From: JBHHYU01 sp046757725 | GTDB lineage: Bacteria > Desulfobacterota > Binatia > UBA9968 | Direction: 5' to 3' | DNA: 57,936 bases | Assembly: GCA_046757725.1 (NCBI GenBank) | Contig: JBHHYU010000011.1 | Coordinates: 1 to 57,936, forward strand | In this document: piece by piece, positions 1-7,527 of the stretch | Numbering within the stretch: position 1 is the first letter of the stretch | How the letters are laid out: each line of letters opens with the position of its first letter | Notes under the pieces: generated by a model | The model's input: the letters and a program-made list of their open reading frames with translations, nothing else | Told to the model about the DNA's origin: nothing | Databases searched by the model: none | Program-made: the position numbers and the translations under genes

Positions 1-786
1 GGCCCTTCCCCCTCCTACCCTGTGCCAGAAATAGATCCAGTGATCTTTGGATTCCGCTCGGGCCTGCTCATCGCTCTGTGCAACATAGATCTCGCGCATG
101 ACACCGATATGTGGTTTCGGACCCTGGGGTTTGGTCCTGTGGTAAATCTCCCTGTAGTAATCAAAGATCTCGCGAACTACCTCTACCTTCGGCGGACACC
201 ACTGGACGGTGCTGATCCCTTCAGAGGCAGCGGACTCCACCGACCGGGGGCTTCGGGTCGGGAGCCAAATCGGGGGATGAGGTTTTTGAACCAGAGGGAT
301 GCTTAGCTCTACATTGCGGCACTTAAAGTATTTCCCGTCACAGTTGAAGCGGGGATTGGCCCATATCCCTTTTATGATGTGATACGATTCCCACATGGAT
401 TCTTGCTTATCTGCCCAGGAGGCGCCGAAGGCCGGAAAAGAAAAGGAACCAATTCCGCTTCCGATCCCGAATTCGAATCTCCCATGGGTCAGGTTGTCCA
501 GCATGGCTACCTCTTCCGCAACCCTTACCGGTTGCCACAGAGGAAGGACGTATACGAGAGGTCCGAGACGAATCCTTTTCGTTCTTTGTGAGGCTGCTGC
601 GATGATAGTTCCAGGGCTGGCGCATTCGGCAAATCCAAGATCAAAATGGTGTTCGGCTACAAAGTAGAAGTCCATTCCCGCCTGGTCGATGAACTCCACG
701 ATCTCCAGGTGGCGCGCATAGAGGTCCTCGTAGGAAAGCTCAGGGCGATCGTTTTTCTGCATGTGATCAAAAATGCCGATCTTCAT
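1..786 (-). CDS. LLM class flavin-dependent oxidoreductase, partial (C-terminus outside window)
   Basis: Luciferase-like monooxygenase of the flavin/F420-dependent TIM-barrel family. The frame is open from an ATG at 786-784 to the window edge, 262 residues without a stop, so the gene runs out of the window. The start reads MKIGIFDHMQ; then come FVAEHHF at about residue 42, the typical strand RIRLGPLVYVLPLWQPVR, and LTHGRFEFGIGSG at about residue 100, the hallmark of the family. A weak AAAGG sits about 8 nt before the ATG. Such enzymes oxidise small organic substrates with reduced flavin; the substrate cannot be told from sequence. The gene faces away from the operon starting at 1296. Confidence 0.88.
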   Translation of the reverse strand, partial: MKIGIFDHMQKNDRPELSYEDLYARHLEIVEFIDQAGMDFYFVAEHHFDLGFAECASPGTIIAAASQRTKRIRLGPLVYVLPLWQPVRVAEEVAMLDNLTHGRFEFGIGSGIGSFSFPAFGASWADKQESMWESYHIIKGIWANPRFNCDGKYFKCRNVELSIPLVQKPHPPIWLPTRSPRSVESAASEGISTVQWCPPKVEVVREIFDYYREIYHRTKPQGPKPHIGVMREIYVAQSDEQARAESKDHWIYFWHRVGGGRA

Positions 787-1187
787 CACTGGTACCTTTA
801 TGACAATGCCTCTTTTGTTACAAGAACCCTTCTTCAGGAGGGCCGGGTACTTTCGTTTAGAGTGGCCAGAAACCCTGTTCTTAGGCTCAAGCAAAGGGGT
901 TCATACTTGATCCATAGAATGCGTCGTGGCAGAAACGAGGCCATGCTGGTGGCTTATAAACAGGAAAGTGCAGCTATCAGCAGATCGCTGAGCACTTTGG
1001 AAGAGGCGAATAGCTCAACCTAATGCCCGTGCCTGGTGAGGTGCCGACAGAGTTTAAAGACAATCCGCTCCGTTCCCACTCAGGGTTTTGGATGGGATCG
1101 AGATAGATACTGGAGATCTGGGCGACAGGGGCTTATGCTTATAATCGGCCTGACACATGAGTTTTCACAATAGAGGCGCAAAACGCG
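787..1187. other. Intergenic stretch, no gene recognised
   Basis: The space between the divergent LLM oxidoreductase and cysteine hydrolase genes. A plus-strand open frame crosses it (646-1023), but it begins inside the LLM gene, has no family resemblance and no ribosome site. I see no other element before the promoter at 1188. Confidence 0.5.
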
Positions 1188-1216
1188 TTGACACTGCCAC
1201 CTGTAGTTACTATGGT
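1188..1216 (+). promoter_or_regulatory. Sigma70-type promoter of the hydrolase/HAAO/selenoprotein operon
   Basis: A perfect -35 TTGACA (1188-1193), a 17-nt spacer and a -10 TATGGT (1211-1216), four of six matches. Transcription would begin near 1223, leaving a leader of about 70 nt before the ATG at 1296. Confidence 0.5.
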
Positions 1217-1295
1217 GGCCATCGCGGAAAAGGCCTCATGAGTGCTCGTTGCTCATGATTTTCAAGGTCTAGGCACCATGCCAAAGGAGAGAAGG

Positions 1296-1940
1296 ATGAT
1301 CGAGTTTGAAGGCAAAGAAATCCCGATGACACTGGCGGAGATTGTCGATCCCAAGCGGACTATTCTGGTAGTCTGGGACATGCAGAATGATCAGGCTGGG
1401 AGTTCCTTTAATAAAGAGGAGTTTTTGCGTACGACACCTCCTTTGATTAATGTCGCGAAGAAGATTGGTGTCCGGGTGGTGTACACCCAATCGACTCCTT
1501 TTCCCTGGCGTGATGAATCACCGGCCATGCTTAGGCGGGCCATGAGACAACAGAACGTGGACCATCCGAGTCAGCTTAAACCGCGACGCTTGCGTGGGAG
1601 CTTTGGCTGGCAGTTGATCGAGCCGTTCAAGCCGGAGGAGGATGATGCCCTCCTGGATAAGCGGCGTGGAAATTTGTTTTTAGGAACGGAGTTTGAGAAC
1701 CTTATGTCCAATCGGGCTGCGACGACCATCGTGCTGGTTGGCTGCACCACGGATGGCGGGATAGAAGGGAGCGTGAGGGACGGCTATTACAGAGGATACT
1801 CTATGATCGTGGTCCGCGATTGTGTCGGTACCAGGACGGAGAAGGGGCACCGGGGGGCCTTGGAGAGAATGGAGCGCTTTGCCGACGTCGTTGAGTCCGG
1901 ACAGGTGATAAAAATTTGGGATGGCTACGCTTCCCGCTGA
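1296..1940 (+). CDS. Isochorismatase-family cysteine hydrolase
   Basis: Member of the isochorismatase/nicotinamidase-like amidohydrolase superfamily, 214 residues. The catalytic triad is visible: Asp28 in VVWDMQND, Lys122 in LLDKRRGN and the nucleophile Cys150 in VLVGCTTDGG. The frame can begin earlier (1242, 1278), but AGGAG at 1285-1289 lies 6 nt before the ATG at 1296, so that start is preferred. It is the first gene of a likely operon with 3-hydroxyanthranilate dioxygenase (7 nt downstream) and a Sec-containing thioredoxin-fold protein. The context suggests hydrolysis of an amide or related bond in an aromatic or heterocyclic pathway; the substrate is unknown. Confidence 0.85.
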   Translation: MIEFEGKEIPMTLAEIVDPKRTILVVWDMQNDQAGSSFNKEEFLRTTPPLINVAKKIGVRVVYTQSTPFPWRDESPAMLRRAMRQQNVDHPSQLKPRRLRGSFGWQLIEPFKPEEDDALLDKRRGNLFLGTEFENLMSNRAATTIVLVGCTTDGGIEGSVRDGYYRGYSMIVVRDCVGTRTEKGHRGALERMERFADVVESGQVIKIWDGYASR

Positions 1941-1947
1941 GGTGGTT

Positions 1948-2502
1948 ATGGAACCGCTTTCTACCTATCACCTGAAGCGCTGGGTAGAAGAAAACAAGCA
2001 ACTATTCTCGCCTCCCCACAGGACCAATCGCCTTCTTATCCATCACAAAGATTTTCTTGTGATGATCCTGCGCGGACCCAATGCCCGTCTGGACTTTCAT
2101 GTCGAACCGGGGGATGAGTTTTTTTATCAGATCGAGGCGGACATCGAGCTCCATCTTAAACCTCCGGACGAGAAGAGACAGATCATAAAGGTCCGGCAAG
2201 GGGAAATGTTTCTTTGCCCCGGTGGGATTCCTCACTCACCGAGGCGCGGAGAAAACACGTGGGGACTCGTAATCGAGCGCAAACGAAGACCGGAAGAAAA
2301 TGAAGAGTTTGTCTGGTTTTGCGAGGAATGCAATGAGAAGGTGCTGTCGCGTACGGTTGTCCAGGGGAATATCGGACATCAGGTCACAAAGGTGTACGAG
2401 GCCTTCAATGCAGACCCAGCTCTTCGGACCTGTACAGAGTGCGGCTACGTTTTCCCGCCCACCCCGATGGCCGAACGGCTCGGATTTTTGGAGGCAAAGT
2501 AG
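1948..2502 (+). CDS. nbaC: 3-hydroxyanthranilate 3,4-dioxygenase
   Basis: Cupin-fold extradiol dioxygenase that opens 3-hydroxyanthranilate to 2-amino-3-carboxymuconate semialdehyde. The 184 residues show Arg47, iron ligands His51, Glu57 and His96 (FHVEPGDEFFY and GIPHSPRR), Glu110, and the C-terminal second metal site of bacterial HAAO as two CxxC pairs (Cys125/128, Cys162/165). The ATG at 1948 follows GAGG at 1939-1942; an in-frame ATG at 1921 would overlap the upstream hydrolase. No other kynurenine or NAD synthesis gene is adjacent, so a catabolic role on 3-hydroxyanthranilate or a close analogue is as likely as NAD synthesis. Confidence 0.88.
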   Translation: MEPLSTYHLKRWVEENKQLFSPPHRTNRLLIHHKDFLVMILRGPNARLDFHVEPGDEFFYQIEADIELHLKPPDEKRQIIKVRQGEMFLCPGGIPHSPRRGENTWGLVIERKRRPEENEEFVWFCEECNEKVLSRTVVQGNIGHQVTKVYEAFNADPALRTCTECGYVFPPTPMAERLGFLEAK

Positions 2503-2530
2503 GTTACGATAAAATACAATGGAGGAGACA

Positions 2531-3124
2531 ATGGCAGAGCCTTTAACCCTAGAAGTTTTTTCAGACTACGTCTGACCCTGGTGCTACCTCAGTACCGGGC
2601 GTATTGAGAAACTGAAAGCCAATTACGGATTAAAGATCAAGTTCACCCAGTTCCCCCTCCACCCCGATACGCCGCAGGAGGGGAGAAGCCGTTCGATGAA
2701 TCCCGCCAGGGCCAAGCAGATGAAGGCGATGATGGAGGAAGAAGACCTCCCTTACAACAGCGAGCGGAACGTGACCTATAACAGCCGTATGGCGCAGGAA
2801 CTGGCGAAATGGGCAGAGAGCAAGGGGAGGGGAGACGAGATCCATGACCCGATCTTCCAGGCCTTCTTTGTGGAGATGAAGAATCTCGCGAAACAGGAGG
2901 TCCTGGTGGAGATCGCCGGGAAGGCGGGCCTCCCCGCGGACGAGGCGACGGATGTACTTCTGAGCCGGAGCTTCAAGGAGGCCGTGGATGAGGACTGGAG
3001 AAGATGCGCTGCCCTGGGAGTTAATGCCGTCCCTACATTCATGCTCGACCGGTACATGCTAGTCGGCGCTCATCCCTACAAGGAACTCGAAAAGCTTGTC
3101 CAGAAGGCCGCACAAGATCATTGA
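2531..3124 (+). CDS. DsbA/FrnE-like thioredoxin-fold selenoprotein (Sec15)
   Basis: A 197-residue protein if TGA at 2573-2575 is read as selenocysteine. The N-terminus EVFSDYVUPWCYLS is the FrnE/DsbA active site CPWC with its first cysteine replaced by U15; Cys18 is the partner. The rest is a complete DsbA-like fold with the cis-proline in AVPTF near residue 168. Read conventionally, the gene would stop after 14 codons although the same frame continues in perfect family register. Start ATG 2531 has GGAGG 5 nt upstream. There is no signal peptide, so it is probably a cytosolic thiol-disulfide oxidoreductase or isomerase. It is third in the operon beginning with the cysteine hydrolase. A plain CPWC gene broken by mutation is the alternative; the hairpin at 2588-2608 and three similar genes in the window argue against it. 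Confidence 0.88.
2588..2608 (+). promoter_or_regulatory. Putative SECIS hairpin of the FrnE-like gene
   Basis: CTCAGTAC (2588-2595) pairs along its whole length with GTATTGAG (2601-2608), one G-U included, and closes a 5-nt loop CGGGC. The loop starts 20 nt after the TGA and has G in its second position, as expected for a bacterial SECIS bound by SelB. A competing stem closer to the TGA, CCTGGTGCT with AGTACCGGG around ACCTC, is also possible, but it puts the loop too near and lacks the G. Confidence 0.65.
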
Positions 3125-3218
3125 AATTTTAAATTATAAGATGAGTTTTAGTGTTTAAGTAGCTAGATTAAGGTCACCGCACGAGTGATACTTCGATGGA
3201 TGCAGGCCGGCGTGTTTC

Positions 3219-3704
3219 TCACTGGCCTCGGGGGCTGATACGCTTGTACACTTGCAGCCGGCCCTTTCGATCAAATGAAAAGACGGTATAAGATTGATTT
3301 TTAGATCCCGGCATCCCCGGCGAGCCGATCGGCATTCCCGGCACTCCGATCCCGGTCACAGCCGGCTTCTCCTTCAATAGACGAAGGACGAGTTCTGCTG
3401 GAACGTGGCCTTCGATCACATAGCCCTCCACGATCCCGGTGTGACATGTCCGGAGGGATAGCGGCACCCCGTATCGTTCTTTTAACACATTGAGCTTAGA
3501 ACCTGTGAGCTCTTTTGTTTTGATACTAAAACCGTTTTCGCGTAGGTGACCCACCCACCCGACGCAGCATCCTCAAGTCGGCGTCTTGTAGACGGTAACC
3601 GTTGGCCCCGCTAAGACCGTTTGCCCAAAAAGAATGACAGCGACAAAAACTGCCAGGACAGCAGCGCACAGCATCCTCACCTTCGATGGGTGCTCAAAGT
3701 TCAT
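3219..3704 (-). CDS. Exported DUF411 family selenoprotein (Sec44)
   Basis: 161 residues from ATG 3704 if TGA at 3575-3573 encodes selenocysteine. Residues 1-32 form a signal peptide or anchor (MNFEHPSKVR, then a hydrophobic run ending at LAG). The mature part starts VTVYKTPTUGCC, where DUF411 proteins have CGCC, so the first cysteine is U44 beside Cys46 and Cys47. Further on are TCHTGIVEGYVIEGHVPAE and GVPGMPIGSPGM, the DUF411 signatures. AAGGGG lies a few bases before the ATG. Conventional reading would give a 43-residue stump, with the remaining 111 codons usable only from an internal GTG at 3554 that lacks the active site. DUF411 proteins are exported and often linked to copper or other metal handling; a selenol would change metal affinity or redox behaviour. 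The gene converges with the upstream operon. Confidence 0.88.
3540..3565 (-). promoter_or_regulatory. Putative SECIS hairpin of the DUF411 gene
   Basis: On the minus strand GGGTG (3556-3552) pairs with CACCT (3548-3544) around the loop GGT. The outer arms GCGT (3565-3562) and ACGC (3543-3540) extend the stem past a 5-nt bulge. The loop starts 21 nt after the TGA and begins with G, as in known bacterial SECIS loops. Confidence 0.6.
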
Positions 3705-4000
3705 ATCACCCCTTTATGAAAAAATCGCATTGACTGGGCATTTTCCTTTTTTACATATAACTTTTAGCCCAATCTTCCAACACAGCTGAGCCCCGGTTTC
3801 TTCTTCACCTCAGAAGGTTTGCGGCAGTTGACCTATAATCACCGAGGTGGTTTCATCCCGAAACGGTTAAGCCGTGCAGCACGTTGAGCTCTTTATCTTT
3901 GTAAGCTGCGCCTTGCGGCCCTCAGATCCTCCCTTGACGGCTTGCATCCTGCTGTATTACTAATCTCTCAGATGATGCCGATTAGCGGCGGGCTAGAATT
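3705..4000. other. Divergent intergenic region
   Basis: It separates the DUF411 gene (minus) from the binding-protein-like gene (plus) and should carry both promoters. On the minus strand TTGGAA and TATGTA, 17 nt apart, are a weak candidate for DUF411. An in-frame TAG shortly before 4001 rules out an upstream start, and hence a signal peptide, for the plus-strand gene. Confidence 0.4.
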
Positions 4001-4741
4001 ATGATTTCGCCTTCTCTACGTTCTAATCTTGCACCGAAGGGCAAGCTGCGCGTTGGAATCAACTATGGAAACCCGGTGCTCGCGACCAGAGATCCGTCCA
4101 GTGGAGATCTCCGTGGCGTGGCAGTTGATCTGGTGCACGAGCTTAGCCGGTGCGTCGATATACCCGTCGAGCTGGTCGGCTTCGAGGCTGCCGGAAAGAT
4201 GGTAGAGGCACTGCAAGGCGACGCATGGGATGTTGCATTCCTTGCTGCTGACCCGGGCCGTGCGGGCGAAATAAGCTTCACCGCCCCCTATCTAGAGATC
4301 GAAGGCACCTACCTTGTACAGGCCGGATCGCCGCTTCGCACCATCGCGGACGTTGACCGCGAAGGAGTGCACATCGCTTTAGCAGCCAATAGCGCTTACG
4401 ATCTGTTCCTGAGCCGCAGTTTGAAACGTGCCCAATTGGTGCGCACGGCGAATCCTACCGCCGCGTTCGAGCTGCTCTTTGCAGGCAAGGTGGACGTCCT
4501 CGCCGGAGTCAAGCAAACGCTCGTTGCGAACGCCGGGAAGCTTCCTGGATCGCGTGTGTTCGATGGCCGATTCATGGCCATTCACCAGGCGCTTGGTATT
4601 CCCAAAGGCCGTGATGTCGCCGCAAAGTATCTGCGCGAATTCATCGAGGAAGTAAAAGCTTCGGGACTGGTCGCCCAGGCGATCGAGAAGGCCGGTGTTC
4701 GTGGTGTATCAGTCGCGCCCAGGGCGCCCGTTCAACAATAG
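4001..4741 (+). CDS. Substrate-binding-protein-like (SBP_bac_3 fold), no signal peptide
   Basis: 246 residues resembling amino-acid ABC transporter receptors: GKLRVGINYGNP near residue 15, GVAVDLVHEL, DVAFLAADPGRAGEISFTAPY near 75, and a second lobe. It has no export signal, and an in-frame stop lies just upstream of the ATG. No permease or ATPase is nearby. It may be a cytosolic periplasmic-binding-protein-fold enzyme or sensor, or a receptor that lost its leader. It precedes a small monooxygenase by 29 nt and is probably cotranscribed with it. Confidence 0.75.
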   Translation: MISPSLRSNLAPKGKLRVGINYGNPVLATRDPSSGDLRGVAVDLVHELSRCVDIPVELVGFEAAGKMVEALQGDAWDVAFLAADPGRAGEISFTAPYLEIEGTYLVQAGSPLRTIADVDREGVHIALAANSAYDLFLSRSLKRAQLVRTANPTAAFELLFAGKVDVLAGVKQTLVANAGKLPGSRVFDGRFMAIHQALGIPKGRDVAAKYLREFIEEVKASGLVAQAIEKAGVRGVSVAPRAPVQQ

Positions 4742-4770
4742 GAGGACTCAGGATAGCAGGAGGTGCATCG

Positions 4771-5082
4771 ATGGTGGTTCTGCATATGACTGTCCAGGTA
4801 AAACCCGAGCACGTCTCGGAGTTTTTGGAAGTCGTCCGCTATGACGCGGAGCATTCGGAAAAGGACGAGCCTGGCTGCCTGCGCTTCGACGTGATCCAGG
4901 ACCGGGACGACCCGAACCGGTTCTATTTCTACGAGATCTACCGGGACGAAGCGGCGCTAAAGGCTCACCGGCAGACCCCTCACTTCAAGCTTTATTCCGA
5001 GAAGGTCCAGCCCTGGCTGGCCGCGCCATCCGAGCGCCGCTTCGGCAAGAACGTTGTCCCCCCCGACGTCGCCTGGCGTTAA
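4771..5082 (+). CDS. Antibiotic biosynthesis monooxygenase (ABM) domain protein
   Basis: 103 residues of the dimeric ferredoxin-like ABM/quinol monooxygenase family. It starts MVVLHMTVQVKPEHVSEFLE and has the central FYFYEIYRDEAALKAHRQT followed by the HFKLYSEKVQPWL helix. AGGAGG lies about 8 nt before the ATG. Relatives oxidise quinols, isomerise LsrG-type phospho-sugars or cleave haem without a cofactor; nothing here decides between these. The gene ends before a strong terminator at 5275. Confidence 0.82.
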   Translation: MVVLHMTVQVKPEHVSEFLEVVRYDAEHSEKDEPGCLRFDVIQDRDDPNRFYFYEIYRDEAALKAHRQTPHFKLYSEKVQPWLAAPSERRFGKNVVPPDVAWR

Positions 5083-5399
5083 CCTTCACACCTGGGCGAG
5101 AGGGAGGACAAGTTACTCTTTATCTCCAGAAGGTCTCGGGTCAGGCGGAAAAAGTGAAATTCATTCAAGTTTTCAAATATCAGGCCTGCCAGCCCAAGGG
5201 CACAATACTAACTACACCAAGGTTGGCTATGTGGAGAAAAGGGGTCGGCAGTCATTTCTTGACCTAAGCTCGCGAGGCCCGAGTTTTGCGATTCGGGCCT
5301 TTTTGTTTGAGCTTGACGCTAAGTCTAAATTTGACCTATTCTTAGGCCGTTTTCGGCTGGGTCCTCGGATCCGGTCACCGATCAATGGAGGGGCAATCC
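5083..5399 (+). other. Intergenic region with terminator, otherwise empty
   Basis: Apart from the terminator at 5275-5304 and the ribosome site of the next gene, I see no gene here. The open frame 5054-5410 has no family resemblance and crosses the terminator. Confidence 0.5.
5275..5304 (+). terminator. Rho-independent terminator after the ABM gene
   Basis: AGGCCCGA (5275-5282) pairs with TCGGGCCT (5293-5300) around a 10-nt loop and is followed directly by T residues to 5304. A strong 8-bp GC-rich stem. Confidence 0.8.
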
Positions 5400-6467
5400 A
5401 TGGTTATTGATGCGGACTCCCATGTGGTGGAGACTGAACACACCTGGGACTTCCTCGATGGTTCGGAGAAAAAATTTCGCCCGCAGCTTTTTCAGTCATC
5501 TGACAACCCCGGGGCAAAATACTGGTTCCTTGACGGAAAGGTCATAGGCTTTCGTAATGCGACGCTGACCGAACAAGAGCTGGATGCCAAATCAAAAGCG
5601 ACCGGAAGAGATCTCCAAACGCCGGTAGAAGCTCGGGAGCTCCGAGACGTAAACCTTCGGTTACAGCACATGGACCGACTCGGTATCGACATTCAGGTGT
5701 TGCACAATACGCTGTGGATCACGCAAGTGGCGGATCGACGGGATGTGGAATTGGCCCTTTGCGGGGCCTGGAACAGGTGGATGGTCGATGTCTGGAAGCA
5801 GGCCAAGGGGCGTCTCTTGTGGTCATGCGTCGTGCCTACGATGACGATCAGTGCGGCCATACAACAAATCCGCTTTGCTCGGAAAAACGGGTCAGTGGCC
5901 GTATGCCTCCGACCTTTCGAAACGGGGCGGCACCTCGCTGACCCTTACTTCTACCCTATCTATGAGGAGGCTGCCCGCTTGAATATGGCCATGGCAATTC
6001 ACATCGCCAATGCCAGTCCCCAACTCTTGGAGCAGTTCCGTCCGCGTTACGATAAAATGGGAGGTTTCGCTCAGTTCCGGGTTCCCACGGTGGTGGCCTG
6101 TCTGTCGTTGATGATGAGCCAAATACCCCAAGTTTTTTCCGGTCTAAGATGGGCCTTCATCGAGGCCTCGGCCCAGTGGGTTCCCTGGGTTGTCAACGAG
6201 GCCATCAGGCGTTCGGGCACAAAGGGCTTCCCCAGAGATCCACTTAAGAAATATAAGATTTATGTTACGGCTCAGACCGACGACGACTTTCCGTTTGTCC
6301 TGAAATACAGCGGGGAGGATAATATCGTCATCGGGACGGATTACGGGCACAGCGATGCGTCCAGTGAGGTGGACGCGATAACCGTTTTCCGACGGAACAA
6401 ATCAGTGGGCGAAGGAACCAAGAAAAAGGTCCTTGACGATAATCCGAGGGCCTTGTACGCGTTATAG
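5400..6467 (+). CDS. Amidohydrolase-2 family metal-dependent hydrolase
   Basis: 355 residues, TIM-barrel hydrolase of the ACMSD/5-carboxyvanillate decarboxylase group. It opens with MVIDADSHVVETEHTWDF (metal-binding DxH at the start), has MAIHIANASP in the middle and ends with NIVIGTDYGHSDASSEVD, carrying the late metal-binding Asp. The ATG at 5400 has GGAGGGG just upstream and is preferred over an in-frame ATG at 5385. Relatives decarboxylate or hydrolyse aromatic acids. The HAAO product ACMS is a substrate of one branch of this family, so a link to the dioxygenase at 1948 is conceivable but unproven. It converges with the SDR gene. Confidence 0.85.
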   Translation: MVIDADSHVVETEHTWDFLDGSEKKFRPQLFQSSDNPGAKYWFLDGKVIGFRNATLTEQELDAKSKATGRDLQTPVEARELRDVNLRLQHMDRLGIDIQVLHNTLWITQVADRRDVELALCGAWNRWMVDVWKQAKGRLLWSCVVPTMTISAAIQQIRFARKNGSVAVCLRPFETGRHLADPYFYPIYEEAARLNMAMAIHIANASPQLLEQFRPRYDKMGGFAQFRVPTVVACLSLMMSQIPQVFSGLRWAFIEASAQWVPWVVNEAIRRSGTKGFPRDPLKKYKIYVTAQTDDDFPFVLKYSGEDNIVIGTDYGHSDASSEVDAITVFRRNKSVGEGTKKKVLDDNPRALYAL

Positions 6468-6514
6468 ATCGCACGGCTTTCGGATCCTCTAATCTCGAAA
6501 AAACGTATCCTTTA

Positions 6515-7285
6515 TCAGCGCATGGCGACACCGCCATCCACGGAAAGGGTTTGGCCGGTCATGAAGTCGCTCAGGCTCGAGGCCAGGAAGAGCATGGCAC
6601 CGACCAGGTCTTGAGGTAACTGGAGGCGTTTGAGGGCCCGGTTTTGGATCCGTGCCTGCCGGAAGCGGACGACTTCCTCGCTCGGGTTCTCCTCGGAAAG
6701 GGTCGAGCCTGGGGCGATGGCATTTACCTGGATGTTATCGGTCCCGACCTCACGGGCCAGGGTACGGGTAAAGCCGATAACCCCGGCCTTAGAGGTTACA
6801 TAGTGGATCCGACCGGGACTGCCGGCGAAGACCGTGCCTGAGGAAATATTGATGATCTTCCCTGTTTTCTGGGTGCGCATCACAGGTAGCACTGCGCGGG
6901 TGCAGAAAAAGAGTCCCTTGAGATTTACAGCCATCATCCGGTCCCATTCCTCCGGGTCAATACTCTCAATACCGCCCCGGTTCATCGGTATCGTAGCCAT
7001 GATGGCGGCGTTGTTGACCAGCACGTCGATCCGGTGAAAGTGTTCGAGAACCGTGGCGGCCATCTGCTTGGCGGACTCTTCGTTGGCCACATCCGTGCGG
7101 AGCCCCAATGATCTGGTTTTTGTTTCTTTCGTAACCTGATCGGCTACCTGTTCGGCGGCCGCAGCATCGATATCTGCAACTACCACCGAGGCGCCGGCCT
7201 GCCCAAAGCCGAGGCAGTAAGCCTTACCGATTCCATGCCCTCCCCCTGTCACAATCGCCACCTTGCCTTTTAACCCCTCAATCAT
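6515..7285 (-). CDS. SDR family NAD(P)-dependent oxidoreductase
   Basis: 256-residue classical short-chain dehydrogenase: TGGGHGIG cofactor loop at residues 13-20, VADIDA after the second strand (NAD preference likely), NNAA, catalytic Ser in ISSGT, YVTSK as the YxxxK motif, and the family ending SDFMTGQTLSVDGG. The substrate is not predictable. It lies between two amidohydrolase genes and points the same way as the second. Confidence 0.88.
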   Translation of the reverse strand: MIEGLKGKVAIVTGGGHGIGKAYCLGFGQAGASVVVADIDAAAAEQVADQVTKETKTRSLGLRTDVANEESAKQMAATVLEHFHRIDVLVNNAAIMATIPMNRGGIESIDPEEWDRMMAVNLKGLFFCTRAVLPVMRTQKTGKIINISSGTVFAGSPGRIHYVTSKAGVIGFTRTLAREVGTDNIQVNAIAPGSTLSEENPSEEVVRFRQARIQNRALKRLQLPQDLVGAMLFLASSLSDFMTGQTLSVDGGVAMR

Positions 7286-7527
7286 ATGATCCCCTCTTTC
7301 TTACAGAGTGCTCGTGCCCCCTCCTTAGCGGCCAGCTTCCTCGTTACCCTAGAACCCCGTTTCCTGGCTGTCAAGAAGGAGGGGTTGTGAAGAAATACTT
7401 GTCTGAAACAAACTGACCGAGTAACCTATTTCCAAAAACGGCCGTAAACTTCGAGGGCTTTGTCTTCGAGGACGGGTCTTGTGACCGCAATGGTTCTTTT
7501 CGGATTAGCTATTAGCAGTGCGTTGCG

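Noticed and set aside
646..1023. 125-codon plus-strand ORF
   Set aside because: It begins inside the LLM oxidoreductase (opposite strand) and has no family match or ribosome site.
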